This document shows, in pieces, positions 8,206-17,935 of a stretch of 64,000 bases of DNA; position 1 is the stretch's first letter; each line of letters opens with the position of its first letter. The position numbers were made by a program, and so were the translations under genes. Below the pieces are notes generated by a model. The model saw only the letters and a list, made by a program, of their open reading frames with translations. It made no database searches and was not told the origin of the DNA. The stretch comes from Lachnospiraceae bacterium (GTDB lineage Bacteria; Bacillota; Clostridia; Lachnospirales; Lachnospiraceae), in contig SVEY01000006.1 of NCBI GenBank assembly GCA_015057165.1, forward strand, positions 1 through 64,000. The letters are read 5' to 3'.

Positions 8206-8769
8206 CTATTTTGCATTTATATTGTTTTGTGCTTTTAACTTTTTAATTCTTGTATTCGCTACAATCATGAGAATATCCATTATAAAAGATATTACAAAGC
8301 ATACAATATATATGTATACTGCAGCACCGATTGAATAACCTGTACCTTCTAACAATCCTGTTATTGAATAAAATCCAAACTCAGCAATTGCAAATATAAA
8401 TATAAGAATACTAAATACCATGGATAAAACAGGTTTCTTACATAAAGCTGCAATTAAATTGATTAAAGAAAACAAAGCAATAATTCCAACAAAGACAGCA
8501 ATTGCAATATAGACTCCGCTTAAAGAACCTAAAGCTTTCCCAAAACTATTAACAATTTTAATACATGCTACTGCAAAGCCCACCAGTGATATTCCATTTG
8601 AATATAGTCCGAATATTTCATTATTTCCAATCTTAAGCATATCTACTAAACTTGACAAATCCCCTGAAAAAATGGGAATAAACAGATTTCCTACAGTAAG
8701 CAATGCACTTAGAATTCCAAATAGTGCAAATATCTTCTTTTTTGTTTCCCAGCTTTTTAATTGTTCCAT
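8206..8769 (-). CDS. Polytopic membrane protein, unknown
   Basis: A 187-residue protein with about four or five hydrophobic helices (near 13-33, 55-75, 85-110, 115-135 and 145-170) and a short basic C-terminus. AAGGAG precedes the ATG. No family is recognised. It lies between a lipoprotein gene and the TM2 gene and is likely in the same transcript. Confidence 0.6.
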   Translation of the reverse strand: MEQLKSWETKKKIFALFGILSALLTVGNLFIPIFSGDLSSLVDMLKIGNNEIFGLYSNGISLVGFAVACIKIVNSFGKALGSLSGVYIAIAVFVGIIALFSLINLIAALCKKPVLSMVFSILIFIFAIAEFGFYSITGLLEGTGYSIGAAVYIYIVCFVISFIMDILMIVANTRIKKLKAQNNINAK

Positions 8770-8794
8770 AACGCTTTCTCCTTAAACACTATAA

Positions 8795-9469
8795 TTATTG
8801 AAACTTAGATACTTGATCTAAGAGATTTGAATATGAATCAACAAGCTCTTTAGACTGTCGAACTGTATCGTTATAGTTCTGTATTGCATCATTTGCCTGT
8901 TGCATAGCATTATTAGATTGCTGTTGGTTGGCTTGCTCTGCTTTAGCAGCTTCTTCAGCTTGTTGTTTTGCCTGCTCTGCTTTAGCTGCCTCTTCAGCTT
9001 GTTTTTTTGCTTCTTGTTCTGCTTTCATTTGCTCTTGTTTTGCAACGTCTTCAGCAATCTTTTGTGCTGATTCAACTTTAACTACTAACTCTTTATCATT
9101 ACTATAATCACGATATTCAATACTCAACAGATTACCTTTTGCATCCTTAGCCATATACGAATCATTCTTTTTTTCAAAATCAACAGATAATCCTTTGGAT
9201 TTACAAGAATCTACATAAGAATCAAAATCTTTCTGTTCAACATCATAGAATTCAATTTCAAATTCATTAGCACTCTCTTTAGTTATTTTACCGTATTTGA
9301 ATTCAGGCTCAGGTAGAAGTGTTGCAAGACCTGTTGTTGGCCATGAATATGCAACCTTCTTATCACTTCCACTACATCCACATCCACCTAGCATCAATAC
9401 ACTTGATAACAACAGTGTCATAACTAAGCTCACTATTAACATCCTTCTCTTCATTAATCGTTTTTTCAT
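8795..9469 (-). CDS. Lipoprotein with Ala/Gln/Glu coiled coil
   Basis: A 224-residue secreted lipoprotein. The basic n-region and hydrophobic core (8-26) end at LGGC, giving a lipidated Cys near residue 30. Residues about 40-135 form a globular domain like one often annotated DUF6591 in Lachnospiraceae (SWPTTGLATLLPEP near its start; assignment by resemblance). Residues about 140-190 are a coiled coil with an imperfect tandem repeat of QAEEAAKAEQA. The Xre regulator gene lies directly upstream. Confidence 0.75.
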   Translation of the reverse strand: MKKRLMKRRMLIVSLVMTLLLSSVLMLGGCGCSGSDKKVAYSWPTTGLATLLPEPEFKYGKITKESANEFEIEFYDVEQKDFDSYVDSCKSKGLSVDFEKKNDSYMAKDAKGNLLSIEYRDYSNDKELVVKVESAQKIAEDVAKQEQMKAEQEAKKQAEEAAKAEQAKQQAEEAAKAEQANQQQSNNAMQQANDAIQNYNDTVRQSKELVDSYSNLLDQVSKFQ

Positions 9470-9498
9470 AATACAATTCTCCTCTCTAAATTTAGTAT

Positions 9499-9810
9499 TT
9501 ATTTTCCAGGTCTTATTACTTTATAGCCATAAGACTCTAGCGTCGATATAACATCACCAGTTATATTAACTTGAAAATCTTCCTCTAGTTGATTAGGCTT
9601 TTCAATCAGTCTATGCAGATCATCAACAGATACATTTATCACCTCAGATAGACTTTTAAGATTATCCCTATCAGGCAAGCCTCTATTTGTCTCCCACTTT
9701 GCTATGGCAGACTTTGATACCCCCACCTTTTCAGCCATCTCTTCTTGTGTCAAGCCCATGAATTTTCTTCTGTTTGCAATATAAAGTCCAAGATTATCTT
9801 TTTCTTCCAT
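9499..9810 (-). CDS. Xre-family HTH regulator
   Basis: A 103-residue DNA-binding protein. The helix-turn-helix covers about residues 8-62 (MGLTQEEMAEKVGVSKSAIA then WETNRGLPD). The C-terminal 40 residues are short and of unknown role. GAGGTG precedes the ATG. It lies immediately upstream of the lipoprotein/TM2/TerB run and may control that run or itself. Confidence 0.85.
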   Translation of the reverse strand: MEEKDNLGLYIANRRKFMGLTQEEMAEKVGVSKSAIAKWETNRGLPDRDNLKSLSEVINVSVDDLHRLIEKPNQLEEDFQVNITGDVISTLESYGYKVIRPGK

Positions 9811-9920
9811 TTTTCACCTCACTTCTATTTTAATTATTGGACTTTCATATATCCAATTACTTTTTGTTTACGCCACGTAACCATTAGAATATTCTGCCTA
9901 TATTGTATATTTGTTTACAC

Positions 9921-9949
9921 AAAAAAATCCCCACCGATTAAGTGGGGAT
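9921..9949 (-). terminator. Terminator of the kinase/HTH operon
   Basis: An 8-bp stem (ATCCCCAC with GTGGGGAT, 9927-9934 and 9942-9949) is followed on the minus strand by seven T. It lies 10 bp past the gene ending at 9961. Confidence 0.88.
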
Positions 9950-9960
9950 AATTACATTTC

Positions 9961-10410
9961 TTATTCTTCGTACAACTTGTCAAGGTTTTGCTCTTCTAAC
10001 ATGTCATTAATCTTAGAAAAATCAAATATTCTATTTTTTATTGCAATAATAATACATGCATCTCTTGAATTCTTAGAATACAACTCATTATATCCATATA
10101 ACTTAAGAGCCCTATTAATTTCATCCCATGAGAAATGTCCTGCAATACATAGTTTAATAATTGTATCTCGATTGGCGCAGTGCTTTTCCATTCTTATAAC
10201 CTGTCCGCCATATGATTCAGTCATTCCTGCAAATGAATATACATCTTTTAGCTTAAGATTTTTATCATCAATTACATCTTTGAAATAATAATAGAATGCC
10301 TTCTTTTCATTAGCCATATAGTCTTTATTATCTTTAAGATATTTCCCTAGTTCTTTAGGATTAGTACTATCCAACAATTCATCTAACTCATTAGTAGGTT
10401 TTTCTTTCAT
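9961..10410 (-). CDS. Kinase-coupled small HTH-like protein
   Basis: A 149-residue helical protein. The middle (about 50-110) resembles a Cro/C1-type HTH: LKLKDVYSFAGMTESYGGQV then a typical second half. It overlaps the kinase gene by four bases (ATGA), so the two are translationally coupled. Small proteins of this type next to a Ser/Thr kinase recur in Lachnospiraceae. It could be a kinase substrate that binds DNA (inference). Confidence 0.6.
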   Translation of the reverse strand: MKEKPTNELDELLDSTNPKELGKYLKDNKDYMANEKKAFYYYFKDVIDDKNLKLKDVYSFAGMTESYGGQVIRMEKHCANRDTIIKLCIAGHFSWDEINRALKLYGYNELYSKNSRDACIIIAIKNRIFDFSKINDMLEEQNLDKLYEE

Positions 10411-11447
10411 TCGAAATGTTCAATCTCCTCTAAGGTATTTAATAATTCCATAGCAGTATATCTTTTATCCGCTTCTAAACTCATACACTTTTCTATAACA
10501 GGCCATAATGCTCCTTCTGCTCTTTTTTCTTTCGGAAATGCGCCAGTTATCAAAACATTCATAAGAACTCCCAAAGCATATATATCAGATTTTTCAAAAG
10601 AAGATGTAAATCCATAACCAACCTGTTCAGGCGCCGCGAAATTCATTGTGCCAAGATATCTTGTGTCATTACATTTATCCGACTCATACCATTTAGCAAC
10701 ATTAACATCTAATAGATATACATCACCATTCTCACATAGAATTACATTGGATGGCTTGATATCACGATGAATGATTGGTCTATTAAGATTGTGCAATACA
10801 TTAAGAATAACGCACAACTTTTTTGCCACATCTAGCGCCAATTCCATAGACATACAACCATCTTCTATATTTTCTTCTAAGGTCTTTCCAAGAATGTATT
10901 CTTCAATAACAATCAAACAATTATTGCTTTCATATAAAGAAATAATTCTAGGCATTCCCTTAATAGGATTATTCATAAGATACTCATAGATGCTTCTATC
11001 ATAGGTCTCTAAGAATTTTTTAATATAAAGATGACCTTTTTCTATATCTTCTATTAGGACAACATTACCTTTATCAGAAATAACTCTTATGTCCTTATAT
11101 TGGGACAGTTCTAGAATAGCATCATCACTTAGACCTTTATATGGATTATTGCTATCCATTATTCTTTCATCTTCAGATTCATAGAGATTAGATTCATCTA
11201 GTTTATTTTCAAAGCCACATTTCCTACATACAAATACTTCCGACTCCTCATTAAAGCCTTCCTGTATATTAAGAAGTGAATTACACTTGTCACATCTCCA
11301 TATAATATCTGAATCATTATCCATATCAGGATTAATTAGCATCTGTCCGCAGCCTAGACATACCCAATATGGTAGATTATTATCGTATCCCCTTTGTAAT
11401 GTCAGATTAGCATCGCAATTAGGGCAAAACTCATAATAATCACTCAA
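10407..11447 (-). CDS. Ser/Thr protein kinase with two zinc ribbons
   Basis: A 346-residue cytoplasmic kinase. Two N-terminal zinc ribbons (C8, C11, C30, C33 and C52, C55, C74, C77) precede a Hanks-type kinase domain (about 112-346). The catalytic loop is HRDIKPSN (H227, D229, K231, N234), the ATP-lysine is probably K143 or K144, and the activation segment ends in FAAPEQ (270-275). The usual DFG is DVN (247-249) and the glycine-rich loop is not canonical, so activity may be atypical. There is no transmembrane or PASTA sensor. The start is TTG at 11447, supported by GGAGG nine bases upstream. It is followed by the HTH-like gene. Confidence 0.85.
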   Translation of the reverse strand: MSDYYEFCPNCDANLTLQRGYDNNLPYWVCLGCGQMLINPDMDNDSDIIWRCDKCNSLLNIQEGFNEESEVFVCRKCGFENKLDESNLYESEDERIMDSNNPYKGLSDDAILELSQYKDIRVISDKGNVVLIEDIEKGHLYIKKFLETYDRSIYEYLMNNPIKGMPRIISLYESNNCLIVIEEYILGKTLEENIEDGCMSMELALDVAKKLCVILNVLHNLNRPIIHRDIKPSNVILCENGDVYLLDVNVAKWYESDKCNDTRYLGTMNFAAPEQVGYGFTSSFEKSDIYALGVLMNVLITGAFPKEKRAEGALWPVIEKCMSLEADKRYTAMELLNTLEEIEHFE

Positions 11448-11449
11448 TA

Positions 11450-12115
11450 CTATCTACCTCCACGAATCTTCTTAAGTGTTTCTCTTTCCATAACAATTAA
11501 TAGATTCATATCTTCCTCAAGAATAACATCAGGTTCAACAAAATGCCATAAGCCACCCTTCTTTCTCATGGCAACAACATTAATATTCATTGTTTTTCTT
11601 AAATCTAATTCATTTAAACTATGGCCAACCCACTCAGACATAGGAACCATCTCTAGAAGATTCAGGTTCTCATCTAGTTTAAAGCATTCATTAAGGTATG
11701 AAGACACTAAAATTCTTGCAGAGCGAGCGCCTCCTTCTTCTTCTGGATCAATTATCCGATCAGCACCAACCTTCTTAAGAATAGATGCCATTCTATTAGA
11801 ATCTGATTTGGCAATAACAAGTGGTACACCTTGTTCCTTTGCAACAGATACACACATAATACTAGCAGCAAGATTACTACCCATAGCTGTAACTACAATA
11901 TCCATATTCTTTAACCCTAATGCTAGAACTTCGTCCTCATTATTAAGATTTGCCTTAATAGATGAAGTTGAATTAGCTGTAAATTCTGCTACCACATCAG
12001 GATCACTATCTACTGCTAATACATCTGCTCCCAAATTATAAAGGTTTCGAGCGAGACTTCTACCATATTTTCCAAGACCTAAAACCGCTATTGATTTTTC
12101 TGTTGTATTATTCAT
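11450..12115 (-). CDS. ktrA: KtrA/TrkA-type potassium channel regulator
   Basis: A 221-residue RCK protein. The Rossmann NAD/ATP-binding RCK-N domain (about 8-130) shows GLGKYGRSLARNLYNLGADV, then D37 in VDSD. The RCK-C domain follows (about 140-220). Cytoplasmic rings of KtrA gate the KtrB channel, and RCK-C commonly binds c-di-AMP. It starts 9 bp after the ktrB-like gene, with its AGGAGG overlapping that gene's end. Confidence 0.9.
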   Translation of the reverse strand: MNNTTEKSIAVLGLGKYGRSLARNLYNLGADVLAVDSDPDVVAEFTANSTSSIKANLNNEDEVLALGLKNMDIVVTAMGSNLAASIMCVSVAKEQGVPLVIAKSDSNRMASILKKVGADRIIDPEEEGGARSARILVSSYLNECFKLDENLNLLEMVPMSEWVGHSLNELDLRKTMNINVVAMRKKGGLWHFVEPDVILEEDMNLLIVMERETLKKIRGGR

Positions 12116-12124
12116 ATAATCCTC

Positions 12125-13492
12125 CTATCCAACATAGAAATTACCTTCACCATGTCTAATCCTATTAGATGTATCATTTCCCTTAGAGAAAAAGATTGCC
12201 ATAGAAATTGGACCAACCCTTCCGAGGAACATGGTTAATATGATTACTAGTCGTGCAAAAACATTAAGGTTTGGTGTAAGACCTCTCGATACGCCTACCG
12301 TACCTATGGCACTAAACACTTCATATAATGCATCAGTTAGCGATATTTCTCCACTTAATAACACAAGAAGTGTCATCACAAGAGCTATAGACATATTGAC
12401 AAACACGATAGCAGATGCCTTTCTCATGCCTTCTTCTGATACCCTTTTTTTCAAAACAACATTCTCTGGTTTACCAACAACATAAGAATAAGCATTTAGG
12501 AAAAAAAGAAATGCTGTTACTGTCTTAACTCCACCTGCAGTTCCGACAGGAGAACCACCTATAAACATAAGGATACATCCAACTACACAAGATACATCTG
12601 TAAGACCATCCTGTGGAACAGATACAAATCCTGCAGTACGAAGCGTAACTGACTGGAAGAAACTATTAAGTATTTTATCTCCAAAATCCATTTCACCAAG
12701 AGTATTGGGGTTATCGTATTCCACGAAGAAGAATATTGCTGCACCAATCAAAATCAATGAAAGTGTTAATAATACAACCAATTTGCTATGTTCTGAAAAA
12801 CGCCTAACAATTGTCTTAACACTAAAACGTTTCTTGATTCCTTCTCTAATCCCATCAATTATATCATACCAGACAACAAATCCAATACCACCTACTACAA
12901 TCAAAACCATTGTAACTATCATAAGAATCGGAGAATCATTAAAATCAATCATACTATTAGGTCCAACAACATCCATCCCCGCGTTACAAAAAGCAGAGAC
13001 GGATTGAAAAATAGCTGCCCAGATTCCTTTAAAAAATCCAAGACGAGGTATGAATTCTATTGCATATATCAATGCACCTATTTCTTCCACCGCAAATACT
13101 CCAGCAACTACCCTTACAATAAAAGAGCCTACCTCTCTTCTTCTGTCAAGATTAAGAGAATCTTCTAAAAGAACTCGGTGTCCTAATGTAAATTTTTTCT
13201 TTGCAACATGCATTACAATAGCACCAACTGTCACTACACCAAGTCCACCTATCTGAATAAGTGCTACGATAATTAACTGTCCAAAAAAGCTCCAATAAGA
13301 AAAAGTATCTACAACTACAAGACCGGTAACACATACAGATGTTGTAGATGTAAACAGTGCAGTAACCAAATCCGTCCACTCTCCATTAGCACTAGAAAAT
13401 GGCATCATAAGTAGCACTGCCCCAATAATTATTACTGCCATGAAACTAAGCGGTATTAAATGTATTGGTTTCATTCTGTTATTCTTAATCAA
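12125..13492 (-). CDS. ktrB: KtrB/TrkH-type potassium uptake channel
   Basis: A 455-residue membrane protein of the TrkH/KtrB superfamily that carries K+ (with Na+ coupling in KtrB). The four pore loops with selectivity glycines are seen as TSVCVTGL, SAFCNAGMD, VTLRTAGF and GTVGVSRGL. About eight or more membrane helices surround them. The start is probably TTG at 13492, nine bases after AGGAGG; an ATG at 13474 is the alternative. It forms a two-gene operon with ktrA. Confidence 0.92.
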   Translation of the reverse strand: MIKNNRMKPIHLIPLSFMAVIIIGAVLLMMPFSSANGEWTDLVTALFTSTTSVCVTGLVVVDTFSYWSFFGQLIIVALIQIGGLGVVTVGAIVMHVAKKKFTLGHRVLLEDSLNLDRRREVGSFIVRVVAGVFAVEEIGALIYAIEFIPRLGFFKGIWAAIFQSVSAFCNAGMDVVGPNSMIDFNDSPILMIVTMVLIVVGGIGFVVWYDIIDGIREGIKKRFSVKTIVRRFSEHSKLVVLLTLSLILIGAAIFFFVEYDNPNTLGEMDFGDKILNSFFQSVTLRTAGFVSVPQDGLTDVSCVVGCILMFIGGSPVGTAGGVKTVTAFLFFLNAYSYVVGKPENVVLKKRVSEEGMRKASAIVFVNMSIALVMTLLVLLSGEISLTDALYEVFSAIGTVGVSRGLTPNLNVFARLVIILTMFLGRVGPISMAIFFSKGNDTSNRIRHGEGNFYVG

Positions 13493-13525
13493 ATAAACCT
13501 GCCTCCTTTTTTCATAATTTATTAA

Positions 13526-14191
13526 TTAACAAAACTCTTTTTTCTCACCAAAATATTTTTTCATATGAATCAAATATCTAATGTAATAAATGTATGCCAC
13601 AATTTGAATAATCGTTATAACGGACATCAAAATAATTATTCCTATAAAAAACGAAGGATTAGATATTATATATTCAAATACAATACTGCAAAAGATTTTT
13701 ATTGAAAGAAATGTAATTGCTTTCTTAAGTACCTTTAACCCTTCATCCGACAACTCATAATCATTCAAATCATCAGTAATATTAACAAATCCCTGTATAA
13801 TAGCAACAGCTATCCACAAATCTGATATTTCAGAAATAATACTTATAATACTACCCAAGGAGTCCGGAACTACATCTCTTATAATTGTACAAATGAAAAT
13901 AATTACAATCATTATTATAGCTTCATTAAATTTTTTATCTAATTTTCTGATTTTCACAAGACCAATGAACTGAATTATACCTGAAACTATTGTTGTTATA
14001 CCCGAAATAAAAGTCAAGGCTGCTACCACACTGAGTAAACTATTTACTATATTATTTTTTTCATATTGAAATGCGTAATCAATAATTGATGCGAGAAAAG
14101 AATTAAGAAAGTATACGATTATGGAAACCATACCTAGTACTTCACCAAACATCAGTTTCTTAATACTACTATATGCATTAGAATAATTCAT
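13526..14191 (-). CDS. Polytopic membrane protein, unknown
   Basis: A 221-residue protein with about six hydrophobic segments (near 18-38, 50-75, 88-108, 115-140, 160-180 and 185-210). The C-terminus is basic (HMKKYFGEKKEFC). No family is recognised. It is divergent from the STAS-SpoIIE-HATPase operon and upstream of ktrB on the same strand. Confidence 0.55.
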   Translation of the reverse strand: MNYSNAYSSIKKLMFGEVLGMVSIIVYFLNSFLASIIDYAFQYEKNNIVNSLLSVVAALTFISGITTIVSGIIQFIGLVKIRKLDKKFNEAIIMIVIIFICTIIRDVVPDSLGSIISIISEISDLWIAVAIIQGFVNITDDLNDYELSDEGLKVLKKAITFLSIKIFCSIVFEYIISNPSFFIGIIILMSVITIIQIVAYIYYIRYLIHMKKYFGEKKEFC

Positions 14192-14284
14192 ACTATTACC
14201 TTTCTACTTTAATAATCTTCTTTATTATAACAAAAAAACCCAACTTTTTTTTATTAAATTACAATTCCTATATTTAATTCATTA

Positions 14285-14313
14285 TTGAGATATTTACAAT
14301 CACATTGTATAAT
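14285..14313 (+). promoter_or_regulatory. Promoter of the STAS-SpoIIE-HATPase operon
   Basis: TTGAGA (14285-14290), a 17-bp spacer and TATAAT (14308-14313). The start codon lies 34 bp after the -10, with AAAGGAG before it. Confidence 0.85.
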
Positions 14314-14346
14314 AATTCTAAATAAACAAACAAAGGAGAATATTTT

Positions 14347-14646
14347 ATGTTAAATGTAGTAAAACACTCAGAAAATGGAGTTGGTGTAATTGAACTATCA
14401 GGAGAACTTGATACAACTTCTTCAGTTGATTTCCAAAAGGAACTCGAAGGCTTTCTTGATGATTTACATGAACTTACAATTGATATGAAAGAATTAGAAT
14501 ATATTACTTCTGCCGGACTTCGTGTTCTTCTATTTATCGACCAGACAATGGAGGATCAAGGCAGTCTTAAAGTCATTAACGTATGTGAAGATGTTATGGA
14601 TGTCTTTGAAGTGAGTGGCTTTTCGGAGGTTCTTGACATACAATGA
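14347..14646 (+). CDS. STAS anti-sigma factor antagonist
   Basis: A 99-residue single STAS domain like SpoIIAA/RsbV. The phosphorylatable serine sits in YITSAGLRVL near residue 58. In partner switching, the dephosphorylated form binds the HATPase kinase and frees its other partner. The gene overlaps the SpoIIE phosphatase by ATGA and is followed by a HATPase gene, so all three components are in one operon. Confidence 0.93.
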   Translation: MLNVVKHSENGVGVIELSGELDTTSSVDFQKELEGFLDDLHELTIDMKELEYITSAGLRVLLFIDQTMEDQGSLKVINVCEDVMDVFEVSGFSEVLDIQ

Positions 14647-16319
14647 AAAAAAATTCATTAGTCACAAAATCTATACGCAGAATATTAATACTTGGAGTAG
14701 CTCTTCTTATTGGAATAACAATTGTTTCAGCACTTCAATTCTACAACAAAGTACAACAAACATACGAAAGTGTTAGCAATGCATATATTGCAATGATAGA
14801 TTCACAATACAGTACAGAGGAAATCACCTCCATTATTAACAATAAGGAAGAGTTAGCTAAGATTCAATCCTTATCTGACAATACGGGAAACAGCGAATAT
14901 GATTCAACAATTTATAAGACATGGGAAAGAGTTAACCAATTCATTGATAGCACTTTTTATTACTTTGACTTTACCAGATTCCAAATACTAATTCCTTCAG
15001 AAGATGGTTTTGTTAGTATATGGCATATATCTAAAGATAATGAAGGCAGTCGTGACCCTATGTCTAAGCAGACATTAACCAAGATGGAATCAGCTGTAAT
15101 CAAATCTTTATATAATGCTAGTGATATAATATATGCAGATAATCTATTAATACACTGGAAAAACAACAAGATTATAGGAACAACAATAGAAACTATAGGA
15201 GATAATGATGGCAAAACTATTGCTATCGCTGAGCTTGATATAGATATAACACAAATTGGATATTCAATTATTCAACTTGCTTTAGTAATATCATTATTCA
15301 TTATCTTCGTATTGGCATTTGCCTTAAACCTTTATTTCTATTATACAAAACGAGAAGTTCTAAAGCCTATTCTTCAATTAGATGGTGCCACTAAGAATCT
15401 TGTTGATAAATTAAAGCGAAATGAAAAGACACAGCATCTCAACATTCGCACTAATGATGAAATCGAATCTCTCTCTCACTCATTTGAGTCCATGGAAGAG
15501 AATCTAAGAAACTATATAATAGAGAATAATGCTATTACAGCAGAAAGGGAACAAATTAAAGCACAATTAAGCTTGGCGACAGGTATTCAATCTGACATGC
15601 TTATTAAGGAATTTCCTCCGTTCCCTGAGCGAAATGAATTCCATATATATGCATCTATGAATCCGGCTAAAGAAGTTGGTGGTGATTTCTATGATTTCTT
15701 CTTAATAGATGACAACCAATTAGCTCTTGTAATAGCTGATGTGTCGGGCAAGGGTTTTCCTGCAGCTCTATTTATGATGAGAACAATGCTAATGATTCAA
15801 AGTCTTGCCACTAACACAGATAATCCTGCCTTGATTCTTGAGAAACTCAACAAATTAATATGTAAGAATAATGATAGTAAAATGTTTGTCACTGTCTGGC
15901 TTGGAATTCTTGATTTAAATACTGGAGTTCTTAAGGCATCCAACGCAGGTCATGAATTCCCGATTATTAAAGAGCCTGGCAAACAATTTGAACTTTACAA
16001 AGACAAACATAGTTTTGTTATTGGCGGAAAGAAAAAGACAAAATACAAAGAATATGAATTGGTTTTACGCCCCGGCACTACTCTATTTCTATATACAGAT
16101 GGTGTTCCAGAAGCAACAAACAGCGACGGTATCAGATTTCAAATCGACAACACATTAGACGCTCTAAATATGAATCCAAATGCATCAGTTGACCAGCTTA
16201 TTAATACTGTTGCAACTAGCGTATCTGATTTTGTATTAGATGCAGAGCAATTTGATGATCTGACAATGCTTTGTATTGAATATACGGGTCAAAAAGATAA
16301 CAATAATAGTGAGGGATAA
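14643..16319 (+). CDS. Membrane SpoIIE-type PP2C phosphatase
   Basis: A 558-residue sensor phosphatase. TM1 is at about 13-31, an extracytoplasmic sensor domain at about 32-198, TM2 at about 199-222, a HAMP-like linker at about 223-285, a coiled coil, then the SpoIIE PP2C domain (about 330-552). Metal-binding acidic motifs are visible: GGDFYDF, DVSGKG, GTTLFLYTDG and QFDDLTML. It should dephosphorylate the STAS protein encoded just upstream in response to an external signal that is unknown. Confidence 0.92.
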   Translation: MKKNSLVTKSIRRILILGVALLIGITIVSALQFYNKVQQTYESVSNAYIAMIDSQYSTEEITSIINNKEELAKIQSLSDNTGNSEYDSTIYKTWERVNQFIDSTFYYFDFTRFQILIPSEDGFVSIWHISKDNEGSRDPMSKQTLTKMESAVIKSLYNASDIIYADNLLIHWKNNKIIGTTIETIGDNDGKTIAIAELDIDITQIGYSIIQLALVISLFIIFVLAFALNLYFYYTKREVLKPILQLDGATKNLVDKLKRNEKTQHLNIRTNDEIESLSHSFESMEENLRNYIIENNAITAEREQIKAQLSLATGIQSDMLIKEFPPFPERNEFHIYASMNPAKEVGGDFYDFFLIDDNQLALVIADVSGKGFPAALFMMRTMLMIQSLATNTDNPALILEKLNKLICKNNDSKMFVTVWLGILDLNTGVLKASNAGHEFPIIKEPGKQFELYKDKHSFVIGGKKKTKYKEYELVLRPGTTLFLYTDGVPEATNSDGIRFQIDNTLDALNMNPNASVDQLINTVATSVSDFVLDAEQFDDLTMLCIEYTGQKDNNNSEG

Positions 16320-16320
16320 T

Positions 16321-16749
16321 ATGAAAGAGATAATAGTAGATGCTACAATGGATAATGTAGAAAAAGTAATTCAATTTGTATGTAATCCTTTAAAAGAACT
16401 TGAATTTAGCAAAAAATCTATTATGCATGTTCGTCTAGCCTGTGAAGAAATACTTGTTAATATCGTAAGTTATGCATATTCGGATGCTTCACAAAATACT
16501 AATAAAACAATGAAAGTAAAATATGAAATCATTGAAGATGAAAAAGAAGTACAAATTGTATTTGAAGATTCAGGAATTCCATTTAACCCATTAGAAAATA
16601 AAGATCCTGATATTACATTAAAAGGTTCAGAAAGAACTCCTGGTGGACTTGGGATATATATGACCAAAAAATTTATGGATGACATTCAATATGAATATAA
16701 AGAGAACAAGAATATTCTTACAGTCAGAAAAAAGCCTATTACTAAATAG
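16321..16749 (+). CDS. RsbW-like HATPase (anti-sigma kinase type)
   Basis: A 142-residue GHKL ATPase. The N box (CEEILVNIVSYAY), G1 box (EDSGIPFNP) and G2 box (GGLGIYMTKK) are all present. It should phosphorylate the STAS serine and bind an unknown effector; no sigma factor gene is nearby. The ATG at 16321 is chosen because GAGGG lies just upstream, next to the SpoIIE stop. A frame extending to 16276 lies inside the phosphatase gene. Confidence 0.9.
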   Translation: MKEIIVDATMDNVEKVIQFVCNPLKELEFSKKSIMHVRLACEEILVNIVSYAYSDASQNTNKTMKVKYEIIEDEKEVQIVFEDSGIPFNPLENKDPDITLKGSERTPGGLGIYMTKKFMDDIQYEYKENKNILTVRKKPITK

Positions 16750-16760
16750 GCTTTTCATAT
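16730..16760 (+). terminator. Terminator of the partner-switching operon
   Basis: AAAAGCCTATT (16730-16740) pairs with AATAGGCTTTT (16745-16755) around a 4-nt loop. The stop codon lies inside the stem. The T run is short. Confidence 0.7.
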
Positions 16761-16770
16761 TATACATGAA

Positions 16771-17898
16771 TCAACTATTATTATTCGATGACTTTTTATA
16801 AAGCACCAAAAATATACATCCAACATATACTACTGTTATTATAATATTAATATACATATACTCACGAAGCAATATCATCAATATGGCAAAAACAATTGTA
16901 ACACCTATCATTTTTGCTATAAATTTAAAATTAAATCCACAACGCTTCTTAGAGTATCTACCAAGAACAAATATACAGATAAAATAAATTATAATCGAAG
17001 CAGTTAAGAATATAATCTTTGGAAGTAAACTAACTTCCTCTTCTTTCATGAATTCTAATGCAATAGAAATATTATTAAGTGACAATATAAGAAATACATG
17101 TACAAGTATATATGTAAGTCCATTTGTTGTCATATCTCTGTCAACAATTCTATTATAGATCATTTCATAACTCAGGAACAATCCCACAACAATTAGAAAT
17201 CCGACAATAGAGAAAAATAATGTATTAAGATTAAATCCCCCTTCAAAGTACGAAGCAATTACAATAATCATTTCCCCAAAAGTAAATACAACATAAAGCA
17301 TTGCTCTCTCACTCAAGTGTGAGAAATCAACTGGAAACATTGTAAATATATTACCAGTGACAAAAGATATAATTATTCCAAAAAGAACCGGTACATATGC
17401 TATGGACACACCAGATAAGTAATACACTAATATGTGTACTATTATTAAGACAACCTCTGCAAGTATAATATAACCTTGTTGTTTTAAAACTATTACGGCC
17501 CACTCTTTTCCCTTCTGATTTCTTATTTCAAGAAAGTATTGGATAGCTATATTAATAAGAATTAGAGCCCATGCAATACTAAATTCATAGAAATTCTCTC
17601 TCCAATTATGCCCAATTCCATTAGCCATATGATATAGAAGATACATATTGATAAATAGGAAAATATGATCTCTTATACTATTTCTTCCATGAATGTTAAT
17701 ATATATAGTACTAAAACTCCATATTTGAATAACAGCAAGTGTACAAAAAATATACAATAAGAAAGCTTCGATTGTCACGAAACCTCCTTCAACATGGTGA
17801 AGAATAGAATTATTCCTACCAACAATATACACGAATATCAAATCATATATTAATTCAAGATATTCAACTTTCTTTTCCTGTTCGTTATTTTCTGGCAA
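16771..17898 (-). CDS. Low temperature requirement A (LtrA) family protein
   Basis: A 375-residue membrane protein with about ten helices. The N-terminal VEYLELIYDLIFVYIVGR motif is the hallmark of the LtrA family, named for a Listeria gene needed at low temperature; the biochemical role is unknown. The start is TTG at 17898 because an in-frame stop lies a few codons upstream and AGGGG is about 11 bases away. It is convergent with the partner-switching operon. Confidence 0.8.
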   Translation of the reverse strand: MPENNEQEKKVEYLELIYDLIFVYIVGRNNSILHHVEGGFVTIEAFLLYIFCTLAVIQIWSFSTIYINIHGRNSIRDHIFLFINMYLLYHMANGIGHNWRENFYEFSIAWALILINIAIQYFLEIRNQKGKEWAVIVLKQQGYIILAEVVLIIVHILVYYLSGVSIAYVPVLFGIIISFVTGNIFTMFPVDFSHLSERAMLYVVFTFGEMIIVIASYFEGGFNLNTLFFSIVGFLIVVGLFLSYEMIYNRIVDRDMTTNGLTYILVHVFLILSLNNISIALEFMKEEEVSLLPKIIFLTASIIIYFICIFVLGRYSKKRCGFNFKFIAKMIGVTIVFAILMILLREYMYINIIITVVYVGCIFLVLYKKSSNNNS

Positions 17899-17935
17899 AT
17901 CAATTCATCCCCTGTCTTAGGTTATTTTCTTTACT

